A stretch of 14,681 nucleotides of DNA from an uncultured Bacillaceae bacterium. GTDB taxonomy: Bacteria; Bacillota; Bacilli; Caldalkalibacillales; Caldalkalibacillaceae. The first letter of the stretch is position 1. Each line of letters opens with the position of its first letter. The notes under the pieces were generated by a model. That model was not told the origin of the DNA. It ran no database searches and saw only the letters and a list, made by a program, of their open reading frames with translations. Position numbers and translations under genes: made by a program. The stretch lies in NCBI GenBank assembly GCA_937967685.1, contig CALBTX010000104.1, positions 1 through 14,681 of the forward strand, written 5' to 3'. Shown in pieces: positions 6,066 to 13,746 of the stretch.

Positions 6066-7597
6066 AACGAGCGAAACCCGTAGCCCTCATTATTTTGGAC
6101 GGTTTTGCCCTGCGTGAGGAACGAGAAGCGAATGCCGTCGCCTTGGCTGACACCCCCCATTTTGATCGCTATTGGCAAACTTACCCGCATACTACTTTGT
6201 TGGCCAGCGGTGAAGCGGTCGGTCTGCCTCAAGGTCAGATGGGAAATTCGGAAGTGGGTCATTTGAATATCGGTGCGGGGCGGATTGTGTATCAGGATTT
6301 AACCCGAGTGAACAAATCGATTCGCGAAGGCACTTTTTTTAAAAATGACGTGATCCATCAGGCGATGGCGCATGTCAAACGTAAAGGAACCGCCCTTCAT
6401 CTCTACGGTTTGCTTTCGGACGGCGGTGTACATAGTCATATTGACCACCTGTTCGCCCTTTTGGAACTGGCCGGACAAGAGAAAATCGAACGGGTGTATA
6501 TTCATGCCTTTTTGGACGGACGGGATGTCGCCCCGGACAGTGCGGAGCAGTATATTAAACGGCTGCAAGCCAAAATGGATGAAGTCGGCGTCGGGGAGCT
6601 AGCGACCGTTCAAGGACGTTATTATGCGATGGATAGGGACAGACGCTGGGAGCGGACCGAAAAAGCGTATCGCGCCATGGTTTACGCGGAAGGACCGCGC
6701 TATCGCGATCCGCTTCAAGCCGTGCGTGATTCATACACCAACAGCATTTTTGATGAATTTGTGCTGCCGACCGTCATTGTCGATGACAGCGGCCAGCCCG
6801 TGGGACAGATCCGCTCCGAAGATGCCGTCATTTTTTATAACTTTCGTCCGGATCGAGCCATTCAAATCTCCCAAGTTTTTACAAACAAAGATTTCCGCGG
6901 TTTTGATCGGGGAGAACGCTTTCCGCACGACCTGTTTTACGTCTGTTTAACGCAGTTCAGCGAAGACATCGACGCTTATGTGGCCTACAAACCGACAGAC
7001 CTGGATAATACGCTCGGCGAAGTTTTGACCCAGAACAACCTCAAACAACTGCGCATCGCTGAAACTGAAAAATATCCCCATGTCACTTTCTTTTTCAGCG
7101 GAGGCAGGGAGAAGCCGTTCGCAGGAGAAAAGCGCATCCTGATTGATTCGCCCAAAGTGGCCACTTACGATCTCAAGCCGGAAATGAGCGCTTACGAAGT
7201 CACCGCAGCATTGCTGGAAGAAATCAAAAAGAATGAACATGATGTCATCATTTTAAATTATGCCAATCCGGACATGGTCGGTCATTCCGGCAAGTTGGCA
7301 CCGACCATCCGGGCCGTTGAAGCGGTGGATGAATGTTTGGGGAAAGTCGTCGACCAAATCATAGCCCAAGGGGGGCTGGCGGTCATTACCGCCGACCACG
7401 GCAACGCCGACCAGTTAACGGATGATGAAGGTCACCCCCATACCGCCCATACGACCAACCCTGTGCCGTGCATTGTGACCGACAAACGTTTACGCTTGCG
7501 GGAGGATGGCATCCTGGCCGATCTGGCCCCCACCCTGCTGGATATTTTGCAGCTTGACCAGCCGAAGGAAATGACCGGGAAGACACTGTTAAAGTAG
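6062..7597 (+). CDS. gpmI: 2,3-bisphosphoglycerate-independent phosphoglycerate mutase
   Basis: GpmI isomerises 3-phosphoglycerate and 2-phosphoglycerate through a phosphoserine intermediate. It is a manganese-dependent member of the alkaline-phosphatase superfamily, unrelated to the cofactor-dependent mutase GpmA. The 511-residue protein matches the Bacillus/Geobacillus form in length. Visible active-site parts are Asp13 in ILDGF, the phosphorylated Ser63 in GNSEVGHLNIGAGR, and the metal-binding TADHGNAD at 443-450 followed by HPHTAHT. The central phosphotransferase insertion includes FLDGRDVAPDSA and GRYYAMDRDRRWER. The start ATG overlaps the tpiA stop by 4 nt, with GGAGGG at 6050-6055 inside tpiA as ribosome site. 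In Bacillus this enzyme is pH-sensitive through Mn2+ binding, which affects 3-phosphoglycerate storage in spores. That is family knowledge and not visible here. Confidence 0.97.
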   Translation: MKRAKPVALIILDGFALREEREANAVALADTPHFDRYWQTYPHTTLLASGEAVGLPQGQMGNSEVGHLNIGAGRIVYQDLTRVNKSIREGTFFKNDVIHQAMAHVKRKGTALHLYGLLSDGGVHSHIDHLFALLELAGQEKIERVYIHAFLDGRDVAPDSAEQYIKRLQAKMDEVGVGELATVQGRYYAMDRDRRWERTEKAYRAMVYAEGPRYRDPLQAVRDSYTNSIFDEFVLPTVIVDDSGQPVGQIRSEDAVIFYNFRPDRAIQISQVFTNKDFRGFDRGERFPHDLFYVCLTQFSEDIDAYVAYKPTDLDNTLGEVLTQNNLKQLRIAETEKYPHVTFFFSGGREKPFAGEKRILIDSPKVATYDLKPEMSAYEVTAALLEEIKKNEHDVIILNYANPDMVGHSGKLAPTIRAVEAVDECLGKVVDQIIAQGGLAVITADHGNADQLTDDEGHPHTAHTTNPVPCIVTDKRLRLREDGILADLAPTLLDILQLDQPKEMTGKTLLK

Positions 7598-7636
7598 AAG
7601 AGGCCGTCAAATAAGGGAAACAAGGAGTGGATAGTG

Positions 7637-8926
7637 ATGAGCACCATTATTGAAGTGACCGGACGCCAAGTGCTTGATTCGCGCGGCAATCCGACCGTGG
7701 AAGTGGAGGTTCTGCTCGAGTCGGGGGCAGCCGGACGAGCGATTGTTCCTTCCGGAGCCTCCACCGGGGCCTATGAAGCGGTGGAACTACGGGACAAAGA
7801 TGAGAATGTGTACCTCGGTAAAGGGGTATTGCAGGCCGTGGACAACGTCAACGAGGTGATCGCTCCCGAATTGATCGGTTTTGATGCGACGGATCAGATC
7901 GGCATAGACGAGATGATGATTGAATTGGACGGTACCGCCAATAAATCCAAGCTGGGCGCCAACGCCATTCTCGGTGTATCCATGGCTGTCGCCCGGGCGG
8001 CGGCGGAGGCGCTGGGCCTTGCGTTGTACGAATATCTCGGGGGCTTTAACGCCAAAACGCTACCGGTGCCGATGATGAATATTTTAAACGGCGGCGCACA
8101 TGCGGACAACAATGTTGATTTTCAGGAGTTCATGGTCATGCCGGTCGGAGCGGACAGCTTCAGCCATGCTTTGCGCATGGGGACCGAAATTTTTCACCAT
8201 TTAAAAAAGGTTTTGCAGGACAATGGTTTGAATACGGCTGTCGGTGACGAAGGGGGATTTGCGCCCAATCTTGGCTCCAACGAAGAGGCCATTCAAACGA
8301 TACTGACGGCGATTGAAAAAGCGGGGTACAAGCCGGGCAAAGAAGTATTCCTCGCCTTGGATGTGGCCTCCTCGGAAATTTACGAAAACGGAAAATATCA
8401 TTTGGCCGGAGAAGGCGTCAGCTATTCGACAGACGAGATGATTCGTTTTTATGCGCAATTGATCGACAAATATCCGATCATTTCTATTGAAGATGGCCTG
8501 TATGAGGACGATTGGCCAGGCTGGCGCAAGCTGACCGAAACGATCGGCGATAAAGTGCAGTTGGTCGGGGACGACCTGTTTGTGACCAATACGGAGCGGC
8601 TGCAAAAGGGGATAGACAGCGACACGGGGAACGCTATTCTCGTCAAAGTGAATCAGATCGGTACGCTCACGGAAACGTTTGACGCCATTGAAACGGCCAA
8701 GAGAGCAGGCTATACCGCGGTCATTTCCCATCGTTCGGGGGAAACGGAAGATACGACCATCGCTGACATTGCCGTGGCTGTCAATGCCGGTCAAATCAAG
8801 ACGGGGGCCCCTTCGCGCACCGATCGGGTGGCGAAATACAACCAATTGCTGCGCATCGAAGAAAGATTGGCTGATGTCGGCCGTTACGCCGGACGGAGCG
8901 CTTTCTATAACTTGCGGGAAAAATAG
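7637..8926 (+). CDS. eno: enolase
   Basis: Enolase dehydrates 2-phosphoglycerate to phosphoenolpyruvate and in Bacillus is also a reported degradosome-network partner of RNase Y. From ATG 7637 the protein has 429 residues (B. subtilis 430). Motifs include LDSRGNPTVEVEV at the N-terminus, SGASTGAYEA, the acid Glu205 in GDEGGFAPN, the three magnesium ligands Asp242, Glu285 and Asp312, the catalytic base Lys337 in LVKVNQIGT, and SHRSGETEDTTIADIAV near the end. A GTG at 7634 directly precedes the ATG. The ribosome site AAGGAG (7622-7627) is 9 nt from the ATG but only 6 nt from the GTG, so ATG is preferred; the difference is one residue. Eno is the last gene of the glycolytic operon and is followed by a hairpin lacking a U-tract. 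Confidence 0.97.
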   Translation: MSTIIEVTGRQVLDSRGNPTVEVEVLLESGAAGRAIVPSGASTGAYEAVELRDKDENVYLGKGVLQAVDNVNEVIAPELIGFDATDQIGIDEMMIELDGTANKSKLGANAILGVSMAVARAAAEALGLALYEYLGGFNAKTLPVPMMNILNGGAHADNNVDFQEFMVMPVGADSFSHALRMGTEIFHHLKKVLQDNGLNTAVGDEGGFAPNLGSNEEAIQTILTAIEKAGYKPGKEVFLALDVASSEIYENGKYHLAGEGVSYSTDEMIRFYAQLIDKYPIISIEDGLYEDDWPGWRKLTETIGDKVQLVGDDLFVTNTERLQKGIDSDTGNAILVKVNQIGTLTETFDAIETAKRAGYTAVISHRSGETEDTTIADIAVAVNAGQIKTGAPSRTDRVAKYNQLLRIEERLADVGRYAGRSAFYNLREK

Positions 8927-8981
8927 GCGGCTTCTGCCCCTGTTCATTGTTCGGTCCAAGAATCTCAGTTTATTGATGTTC

Positions 8982-9012
8982 CAGGGATCTCACAAGGCGA
9001 TTGAGATCCCTG
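8982..9012. other. perfect 11-bp inverted repeat after eno
   Basis: CAGGGATCTCA (8982-8992) and TGAGATCCCTG (9002-9012) pair perfectly around a 9-nt loop. The sequence that follows is AAAACCGAA on the + strand, with no T-run on either strand, so it is not a canonical intrinsic terminator. It may protect or define the 3' end of the glycolytic mRNA, or be an operator for the downstream secG promoter, whose -35 begins 11 bp later. Confidence 0.7.
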
Positions 9013-9022
9013 AAAACCGAAT

Positions 9023-9051
9023 TTGAAAACGATGTGCAAATGTGATACTTT
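9023..9051 (+). promoter_or_regulatory. SigA promoter of secG
   Basis: The -35 TTGAAA (9023-9028) and -10 TACTTT (9046-9051) have a 17-bp spacer, and a TGA extension at 9043-9045 supplies an extended -10. The predicted start is near 9058, about 47 nt before secG. Confidence 0.65.
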
Positions 9052-9104
9052 AATAGTACTGTAAAAAGCGGATGTGCAGACTGGTTTTGCGGAGGTGTGA
9101 ACGG

Positions 9105-9338
9105 ATGGAAGTCTTTTTTAAAACGTTGTTGTTAATTGCCGGCATCATTTTGATTATCGTCGTGCTCTTACAATCCGGACGCAGTGCAGGGCTGTCCGGT
9201 GCCATCAGCGGAGCTTCCGAACAACTGTTGGGTAAGCAAAAAGCCCGCGGGATCAATGCTCTTCTGGAAAAACTGACCGTCGTCTTTGCTACGGTTTTCA
9301 TCGTTTTGGCTTTGGTTGTTGCTTACATCGTTCAATAA
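9105..9338 (+). CDS. secG: preprotein translocase subunit SecG
   Basis: SecG is the small accessory subunit of the SecYEG channel in the cytoplasmic membrane and assists SecA-driven protein export. From ATG 9105 the protein has 77 residues, the usual Bacillus length. It has two hydrophobic segments at about residues 4-22 (FFKTLLLIAGIILIIVVLL) and 57-76 (LTVVFATVFIVLALVVAYIV). They are separated by the conserved cytoplasmic loop QSGRSAGLSGAISGASEQLLGK. An upstream ATG at 9072 would add 11 charged residues without family counterparts; GGAGGTG at 9091-9097 fits 9105. The gene has its own promoter and an intrinsic terminator 21 nt after its stop. The order secG-esterase-rnr-smpB-ssrA resembles that in Bacillus. 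Confidence 0.95.
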   Translation: MEVFFKTLLLIAGIILIIVVLLQSGRSAGLSGAISGASEQLLGKQKARGINALLEKLTVVFATVFIVLALVVAYIVQ

Positions 9339-9359
9339 ATATCGGCGTGTGCATACACT

Positions 9360-9388
9360 AACAGCGGGAAAGCATCCTGCTGTTTTTT
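9360..9388 (+). terminator. intrinsic terminator after secG
   Basis: A 9-bp stem (AACAGCGGG at 9360-9368 with CCTGCTGTT at 9376-9384, one G-T pair) with a 7-nt loop runs directly into a T-run ending at 9388. It ends 30 nt before the first esterase gene, so it would limit flow from the secG promoter into est-rnr. Confidence 0.8.
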
Positions 9389-9418
9389 ATTTCAGAGCAA
9401 GCAGGAGTGTGAAGCGGC

Positions 9419-10120
9419 ATGAAAGGCTGTTTGTTGCTGCACGGTTTCACGGGAAGTCCTGACGAAGTCAGGCCTTTGGCCAGCCATTTACAGCATGAGA
9501 CTGATTGGCTGATCCATACACCGACACTTCCCGGGCACGGCTCGGCTGAATCGTTAACAGATGTGGATTGGGAAGATTGGCAGACCTTCGCTGAACGGGC
9601 GTGTGAGGCTTTCTTGCAGCGCTGCGCAGCGCTGTCTGTGATTGGTTTTTCGATGGGGGGATTGTTGGCCGCACACCTGGCAGCCCGCTATCCGATTGAA
9701 CGGCTCGTTTTGTTAAGTGCACCTGTTTTCTATCCTCATCCCCGGCAAATGCTTGAAGACGCCAAAACGATCGTCAGCGAAAAACCGGACCAACACCCTG
9801 CCTTGTATCAAGATTGGCGGCGTTATCGTCATAAAATAAAAACAACGCCCCTCAGGGCTGTTTTTCAGTTTCGAAAACTGGTCAAACATTTGCGGCCTCG
9901 TTTGCCACTTATTGACGTCCCGGTCTTGATCGTTCAAGGCAAAAAAGACAACGTTGTCAAACCATCCAGTGCGGAGTACATCTACAGACAAGTGCAGTCG
10001 GAAGAGAAAAACATTTTGTACTTGAACGATTCCAAACATCTCGTTTGCCATGGGCCTGATCGGCAGGCCCTGTTTGCCGCGGTGGAAAAATTCCTCTGTC
10101 ATACGAGGGTGAGTTTATGA
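9419..10120 (+). CDS. alpha/beta-hydrolase, probable carboxylesterase (first of a pair)
   Basis: This is a 233-residue cytosolic alpha/beta hydrolase of the monoacylglycerol lipase/carboxylesterase type, with no signal peptide. The oxyanion-hole strand LLLHGFTGSPDE comes almost at once, followed by LPGHG. The nucleophile elbow is GFSMGG with Ser78, and the acid and histidine are Asp177 (VQGKKDNVV) and His207 (NDSKHLV), so the triad is complete. The start ATG 9419 has AGGAG at 9403-9407, a long 11-nt spacing, so initiation may be modest. It overlaps the next gene, a paralogue, by ATGA. No promoter is evident in the 30 nt after the secG terminator. Bacillus genomes often have one esterase (YvaK type) here; this copy is the shorter and less typical of the two. 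The natural substrate is unknown. Confidence 0.85.
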   Translation: MKGCLLLHGFTGSPDEVRPLASHLQHETDWLIHTPTLPGHGSAESLTDVDWEDWQTFAERACEAFLQRCAALSVIGFSMGGLLAAHLAARYPIERLVLLSAPVFYPHPRQMLEDAKTIVSEKPDQHPALYQDWRRYRHKIKTTPLRAVFQFRKLVKHLRPRLPLIDVPVLIVQGKKDNVVKPSSAEYIYRQVQSEEKNILYLNDSKHLVCHGPDRQALFAAVEKFLCHTRVSL

Positions 10121-10902
10121 ATGTCTCAATCGTGACGCCGACCCCCTTTTTTTATGAGGGACGGCCTGACAAACGGCATTTCGGTCTGCTGCTGATACAT
10201 GGTTTTACCGGTTCGACGGTGGAAATGAAACCGATGGGACGTTACTTTCATCAGCAGGGTTATACGGTATGCGGCCCGTTGTTGAAAGGACATGGAACCA
10301 CACCGGAGGACATGAATGAGACCAACTGGGTGGACTGGCTGGCCAGTGCCAAGGAAGGATATCAACGTTTAAAAGAAGCCGGTTGTGAGCATATTGGAGT
10401 AATAGGGTTATCGATGGGGGGCCTGCTCGCTTTAAAAATAGGCCAACACCTGCCGGTCATGGGCATTGTCACCTTGTGCGCCCCGCTGAAGGTGCGTGAC
10501 AAACGCATCGGTTTGGCCAGGTATGTTCGGCGCATCCTTCCCTATAAAAAACGTATTGGCAGTAAAACGGACCACATTGAGGAGCAGTTATACGTCTATG
10601 AACGGACACCTGTATCCTGTATCGCCAGTTTACATGAGCTGATCCATAATGTGAGGAAGGCTCTGCCGTCTATCAACAAACCCGTTCTGATCGTGCAAGC
10701 GAAAGAAGATGAAACGGTCGATCCGATCAGCGCCCGGCTGATTTATGAACGAGTAGGCAGCCCGGACAAAAAAGTGGTCATCTTTAAACATTCCTCACAT
10801 CTGATCACTCTCGATCGGGAACAAGATGTACTGCACGAAAAAGTGTCGGCCTTTATGCACGAACAGATAGCGAAAACCGGACAGACAGCGAAAAGGCAAT
10901 AA
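10117..10902 (+). CDS. est: carboxylesterase of the Est30/YvaK family
   Basis: This 261-residue cytosolic carboxylesterase resembles Geobacillus Est30 and B. subtilis YvaK, which hydrolyse short- to medium-chain esters. It opens with the family-type PTPFFYEG segment, then LLLIHGFTGS and LLKGHGTTPEDM. The nucleophile is Ser99 in GLSMGG, and Asp198 (VQAKEDETVDP) and His228 (HSSHLITLD) complete the triad in the usual order and spacing. The C-terminus is longer than in Est30, with a short polar tail (AKTGQTAKRQ). Start ATG 10117 overlaps the upstream paralogue's stop by 4 nt; the ribosome site is GAGGGTG at 10105-10111. The gene precedes rnr by 23 nt. Conservation of an esterase beside rnr in Bacillaceae is known; the reason is not. 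Function beyond ester hydrolysis is uncertain. Confidence 0.88.
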   Translation: MNVSIVTPTPFFYEGRPDKRHFGLLLIHGFTGSTVEMKPMGRYFHQQGYTVCGPLLKGHGTTPEDMNETNWVDWLASAKEGYQRLKEAGCEHIGVIGLSMGGLLALKIGQHLPVMGIVTLCAPLKVRDKRIGLARYVRRILPYKKRIGSKTDHIEEQLYVYERTPVSCIASLHELIHNVRKALPSINKPVLIVQAKEDETVDPISARLIYERVGSPDKKVVIFKHSSHLITLDREQDVLHEKVSAFMHEQIAKTGQTAKRQ

Positions 10903-10911
10903 GCCGCAGAG

Positions 10912-10916
10912 AGGAG
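10912..10916 (+). promoter_or_regulatory. rnr ribosome-binding site
   Basis: AGGAG is 9 nt before ATG 10926 but only 3 nt before ATG 10920. The spacing favours 10926 as the true start. Confidence 0.7.
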
Positions 10917-10925
10917 TGCATGTCG

Positions 10926-13148
10926 ATGTTGACGAAAGACGCGCTGCTGCAATTTTTTGAGGAAGAAGCATTTAAACCTTTGAGTGTTCACGAACTGGAG
11001 GAGACTTTAGGTATTGAATCGGCCGTTGAATTTAAACAACTGCTTAAAATGTTGAACGCTCTGGAAAACGAAGGTCAAATTTTGCGCACGAGGACAAACC
11101 GATACGGTGTTCCGGAACGGATGAATGTCGTCAGGGGCAGGGTTCAAGGGAATGCCCACGGGTACGCTTTTTTGATCACCGATACACCGGATGAACCGGA
11201 TGTATTCATTAAAGAAAAAGATTTGAATGGCGCGATGCACAAAGATCTTGTGCTTGTCCGCCTCAATCGCCGCAGCGAAGGCCCCCGTATGGAAGGAGAG
11301 GTCATCAGGATTATTGAACGGGGGCTTGATCGATTGGTCGGCACATTTCAAGATCTGGAGACATACGGATTCGTCACACCCGATGATTCTCGGGTGAATG
11401 TGGACGTCTTCATTCCGAAAGAACATTTTCACGGGGCTGCGGACGGCCATAAAGTGGTGGTGACGATCAGCAAATATCCGCAAGGCCGGCGCAATCCCGA
11501 AGGGATTGTCACCCAAATCTTGGGACATAAAAATGATCCGGGTGTGGATATTTTATCCATTATTCATAAGTTTCAACTGCCCGAAACTTTCCCTGAGGAC
11601 GTGTTGCATGAAGCTGAACGGATTGCCGATGACATTCAGCCTGAGGAGATGGAAAACCGCAGGGATTTGCGGGAGAAAACGATTGTCACCATTGATGGGG
11701 AAGACGCCAAAGATTTGGATGACGCCGTTTCTGTGGAAATGAACGAGGACGGCCATTACTTGCTCGGTGTGCATATCGCCGATGTCAGTCATTACGTGCG
11801 GGAGAATTCCCTGCTGGATAAAGAGGCGTTTAAAAGAGGGACAAGCGTTTATTTGGTGGACCGTGTCATCCCCATGCTGCCCCATCGGTTGTCCAACGGC
11901 ATCTGCAGTTTGAATCCCGGCGTTGATCGCTTGGCGATCTCCTGTCAGATGGAGATCACGCCTGACGGTGAGATCATTGATCATGAGCTTTTTCCGAGCG
12001 TTATCCGTTCAGCAGAACGGATGACATATACGGCCGTCAGAGGCATTTTGGTCGATGAAGACAAGGAGATGCTTGACGCTTATGCAGAGCTTGTGCCTTT
12101 ATTCAGACGAATGCAGGATGTGGCTCTCGTTTTGCGGGCCAAACGGATGCGCAGGGGAGCGATCGATTTTGATATGAAAGAAGCGCAAGTGTTGGTTGAT
12201 GAAGAAGGGCATCCCCAGGATGTTGTCTTGCGTGAGCGTACCATCGCCGAACAAATCATTGAAGAATTTATGCTCGCTGCCAATGAGACGGTTGCGGAAC
12301 ATTTTCATTGGCTGGACGTTCCTTTTCTTTACCGTATTCATGAAGATCCCCAACCGCAGAAATTGCTAAGTTTCATGGAATTCATTTCCCATTTTGGGTA
12401 TGTCATGCGCGGAACGAAAAATGAGATTCATCCCCGCTCGCTGCAACAGTTGTTGGAACAGATCAAAGATACGCCGGAAGAAAATGTGATCAGCAAGGTC
12501 ATGCTCCGCTCGATGCGCCAAGCCCGTTATGCCCCGGAAAGTTTGGGTCATTTTGGTTTGGCCAGCGATTTTTACACGCATTTTACATCGCCGATCCGCC
12601 GCTATCCCGATTTGATCGTGCATCGCTTGATACGCACCTATCTGTTTAATCATGATCTGAGCGGGAAGACCCAAAAGCATTGGCAGGAGAAGATGCCCAC
12701 CATTGCTGAACAATGTTCAGAATTGGAACGCCAAGCGGTGGATGCGGAGCGGGAAACAGATGATTTGAAAAAGGCGGAGTTTATGAAGGATAAGATCGGT
12801 GAGGAATTTGAAGGGATCATCAGCGGCGTAACTTCGTTTGGCATTTTTGTGGAGCTGCCGAACACTGTTGAAGGACTTGTCCATGTCAGCTATTTGACGG
12901 ATGATTATTATCATTATCATGAGCAACAATATGCGATGATCGGGGAGCGCACCGGACGCATTTACCGTTTGGGGGATGTGGTCAAAGTGCGGGTGACCAA
13001 TGTGAACGTTGAGGAACGCTCCGTCGATTTCGAACTGGTGGAAGCGAAAGGCAGACGCGAACGCCGTCAGAAAAAGAAAAACAAAAACGAAGCGGTTTTG
13101 GCTTTCAATGGCAAGAAAAAGGCGAAGAGGAAACGCACAAGAATGTGA
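10926..13148 (+). CDS. rnr: ribonuclease R
   Basis: RNase R is a processive 3'-5' exoribonuclease that degrades structured RNA and, with tmRNA/SmpB, clears defective messages. The 740-residue protein (from ATG 10926) has the full layout. A winged-helix domain occupies about residues 1-65 and two cold-shock OB folds about 75-235. The RNB catalytic domain spans about 245-580, with metal-binding aspartates Asp257, Asp263, Asp265 and Asp266 in DGEDAKDLDDAV. An S1 domain runs about 625-705 (GEEFEGIISGVTSFGIFVEL), and the tail is lysine/arginine rich (KKKNKNE, then KKKAKRKR). ATG 10920, two codons upstream, is too near the ribosome site. The motif HFTSPIRRYPDL is also characteristic. It lies 23 nt behind est, so co-transcription is likely. 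The neighbourhood (smpB and ssrA follow after one inserted gene) fits its role in trans-translation quality control. Confidence 0.96.
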   Translation: MLTKDALLQFFEEEAFKPLSVHELEETLGIESAVEFKQLLKMLNALENEGQILRTRTNRYGVPERMNVVRGRVQGNAHGYAFLITDTPDEPDVFIKEKDLNGAMHKDLVLVRLNRRSEGPRMEGEVIRIIERGLDRLVGTFQDLETYGFVTPDDSRVNVDVFIPKEHFHGAADGHKVVVTISKYPQGRRNPEGIVTQILGHKNDPGVDILSIIHKFQLPETFPEDVLHEAERIADDIQPEEMENRRDLREKTIVTIDGEDAKDLDDAVSVEMNEDGHYLLGVHIADVSHYVRENSLLDKEAFKRGTSVYLVDRVIPMLPHRLSNGICSLNPGVDRLAISCQMEITPDGEIIDHELFPSVIRSAERMTYTAVRGILVDEDKEMLDAYAELVPLFRRMQDVALVLRAKRMRRGAIDFDMKEAQVLVDEEGHPQDVVLRERTIAEQIIEEFMLAANETVAEHFHWLDVPFLYRIHEDPQPQKLLSFMEFISHFGYVMRGTKNEIHPRSLQQLLEQIKDTPEENVISKVMLRSMRQARYAPESLGHFGLASDFYTHFTSPIRRYPDLIVHRLIRTYLFNHDLSGKTQKHWQEKMPTIAEQCSELERQAVDAERETDDLKKAEFMKDKIGEEFEGIISGVTSFGIFVELPNTVEGLVHVSYLTDDYYHYHEQQYAMIGERTGRIYRLGDVVKVRVTNVNVEERSVDFELVEAKGRRERRQKKKNKNEAVLAFNGKKKAKRKRTRM

Positions 13149-13162
13149 CGGCCTTAGATAAT

Positions 13163-13190
13163 TTGACATCCAGTTTATAAAATGTAATAT
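13163..13190 (+). promoter_or_regulatory. SigA promoter of the IDEAL-domain gene
   Basis: A consensus -35 TTGACA (13163-13168) is followed after 16 bp by TAATAT (13185-13190). The predicted start is near 13197, leaving a leader of about 60 nt. It begins 15 nt after the rnr stop. Confidence 0.65.
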
Positions 13191-13260
13191 TAGTAATTGT
13201 CAGGTAATTCTTTCGACGATCATTGGGATCATTTGGATTCTGACTTGGGGATGAGCGGGG

Positions 13261-13632
13261 ATGCATACATATTTTGTTGTCGTCCATCATTCTGGCATGA
13301 CGTTAAAATATTTGCAAAACCATCCTTCTGCTGAAAGAATGGATGTCATTCACTTAAAAAAAGGAGACCAGTTGGAAATTACGAATGAAGGTTTTTATGT
13401 TCATGGTCTTGGATGGCTTATTTTAACCGTCATCAATGGACAGACGAAAATATTTGTGGTCTACAATGACCTGGAAAAGCATATACAGCAGAAGTTTATT
13501 TTAAATTCAGCTGATTTGGAAATCAAATTGAGCTTGTGGAGAGATCAAATTGATCAGTCTCTCAAAGAGCGTAATGTGGAATGGTTTAAGTTTATTTCAA
13601 GAAAATTAACCAGTTTAAAATCTGTGGGGTAA
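13261..13632 (+). CDS. small IDEAL-domain protein
   Basis: This is a 123-residue soluble protein of unknown function. Its C-terminal part (about 88-119) resembles the short helical IDEAL domain of Bacillales proteins. IDQSL at 97-101 takes the place of the name-giving IDEAL motif and is followed by KERNVEWFKFISRKLTSL. The N-terminal part (about 30-75) is predicted beta-rich and carries KGDQLEI and GFYVHGLGW, like the KGDWV-type N-terminal region seen in some IDEAL proteins. The domain may mediate protein contacts, but no biochemical role is inferred. ATG 13261 is the first reasonable start, but the ribosome site is poor (TTGGGGA about 9 nt upstream, GGGG adjacent). Base composition is clearly lower in GC: two sampled 60-base stretches (13381-13440, 13501-13560) have 22 and 20 G/C, against 29 in 12841-12900 (rnr) and 31 in 8041-8100 (eno). 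It sits between rnr and smpB, normally neighbours, and has its own promoter, suggesting insertion or relaxed selection. Confidence 0.65.
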   Translation: MHTYFVVVHHSGMTLKYLQNHPSAERMDVIHLKKGDQLEITNEGFYVHGLGWLILTVINGQTKIFVVYNDLEKHIQQKFILNSADLEIKLSLWRDQIDQSLKERNVEWFKFISRKLTSLKSVG

Positions 13633-13681
13633 CCTGTTCCTGTTTGCTGCTTTGAAAAAGATCTCATCTTAAATGCGCGAG

Positions 13682-13710
13682 TTGCCAATCCCGGAGGCCT
13701 CTTGTATAAT
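13682..13710 (+). promoter_or_regulatory. SigA promoter of smpB
   Basis: TTGCCA (13682-13687), a 17-bp spacer and a perfect TATAAT (13705-13710) predict a start near 13717, 30 nt before smpB. The longer smpB frame starting at 13702 would begin before the transcript, which supports ATG 13747. Confidence 0.8.
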
Positions 13711-13746
13711 GAATGGCGGACTCATGCGGAAAGAGGTGCTTTAGTC

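Noticed and set aside
8201..8959. 252-codon open frame on the minus strand opposite eno
   Set aside because: It is antisense to a highly conserved enolase, its product has no recognisable motif, and codon constraint from eno explains the open frame.
13655..13672. Small inverted repeat AAGAT-CTC-ATCTT before smpB as a terminator
   Set aside because: The stem is only 5 bp with a 3-nt loop and no T-run follows.
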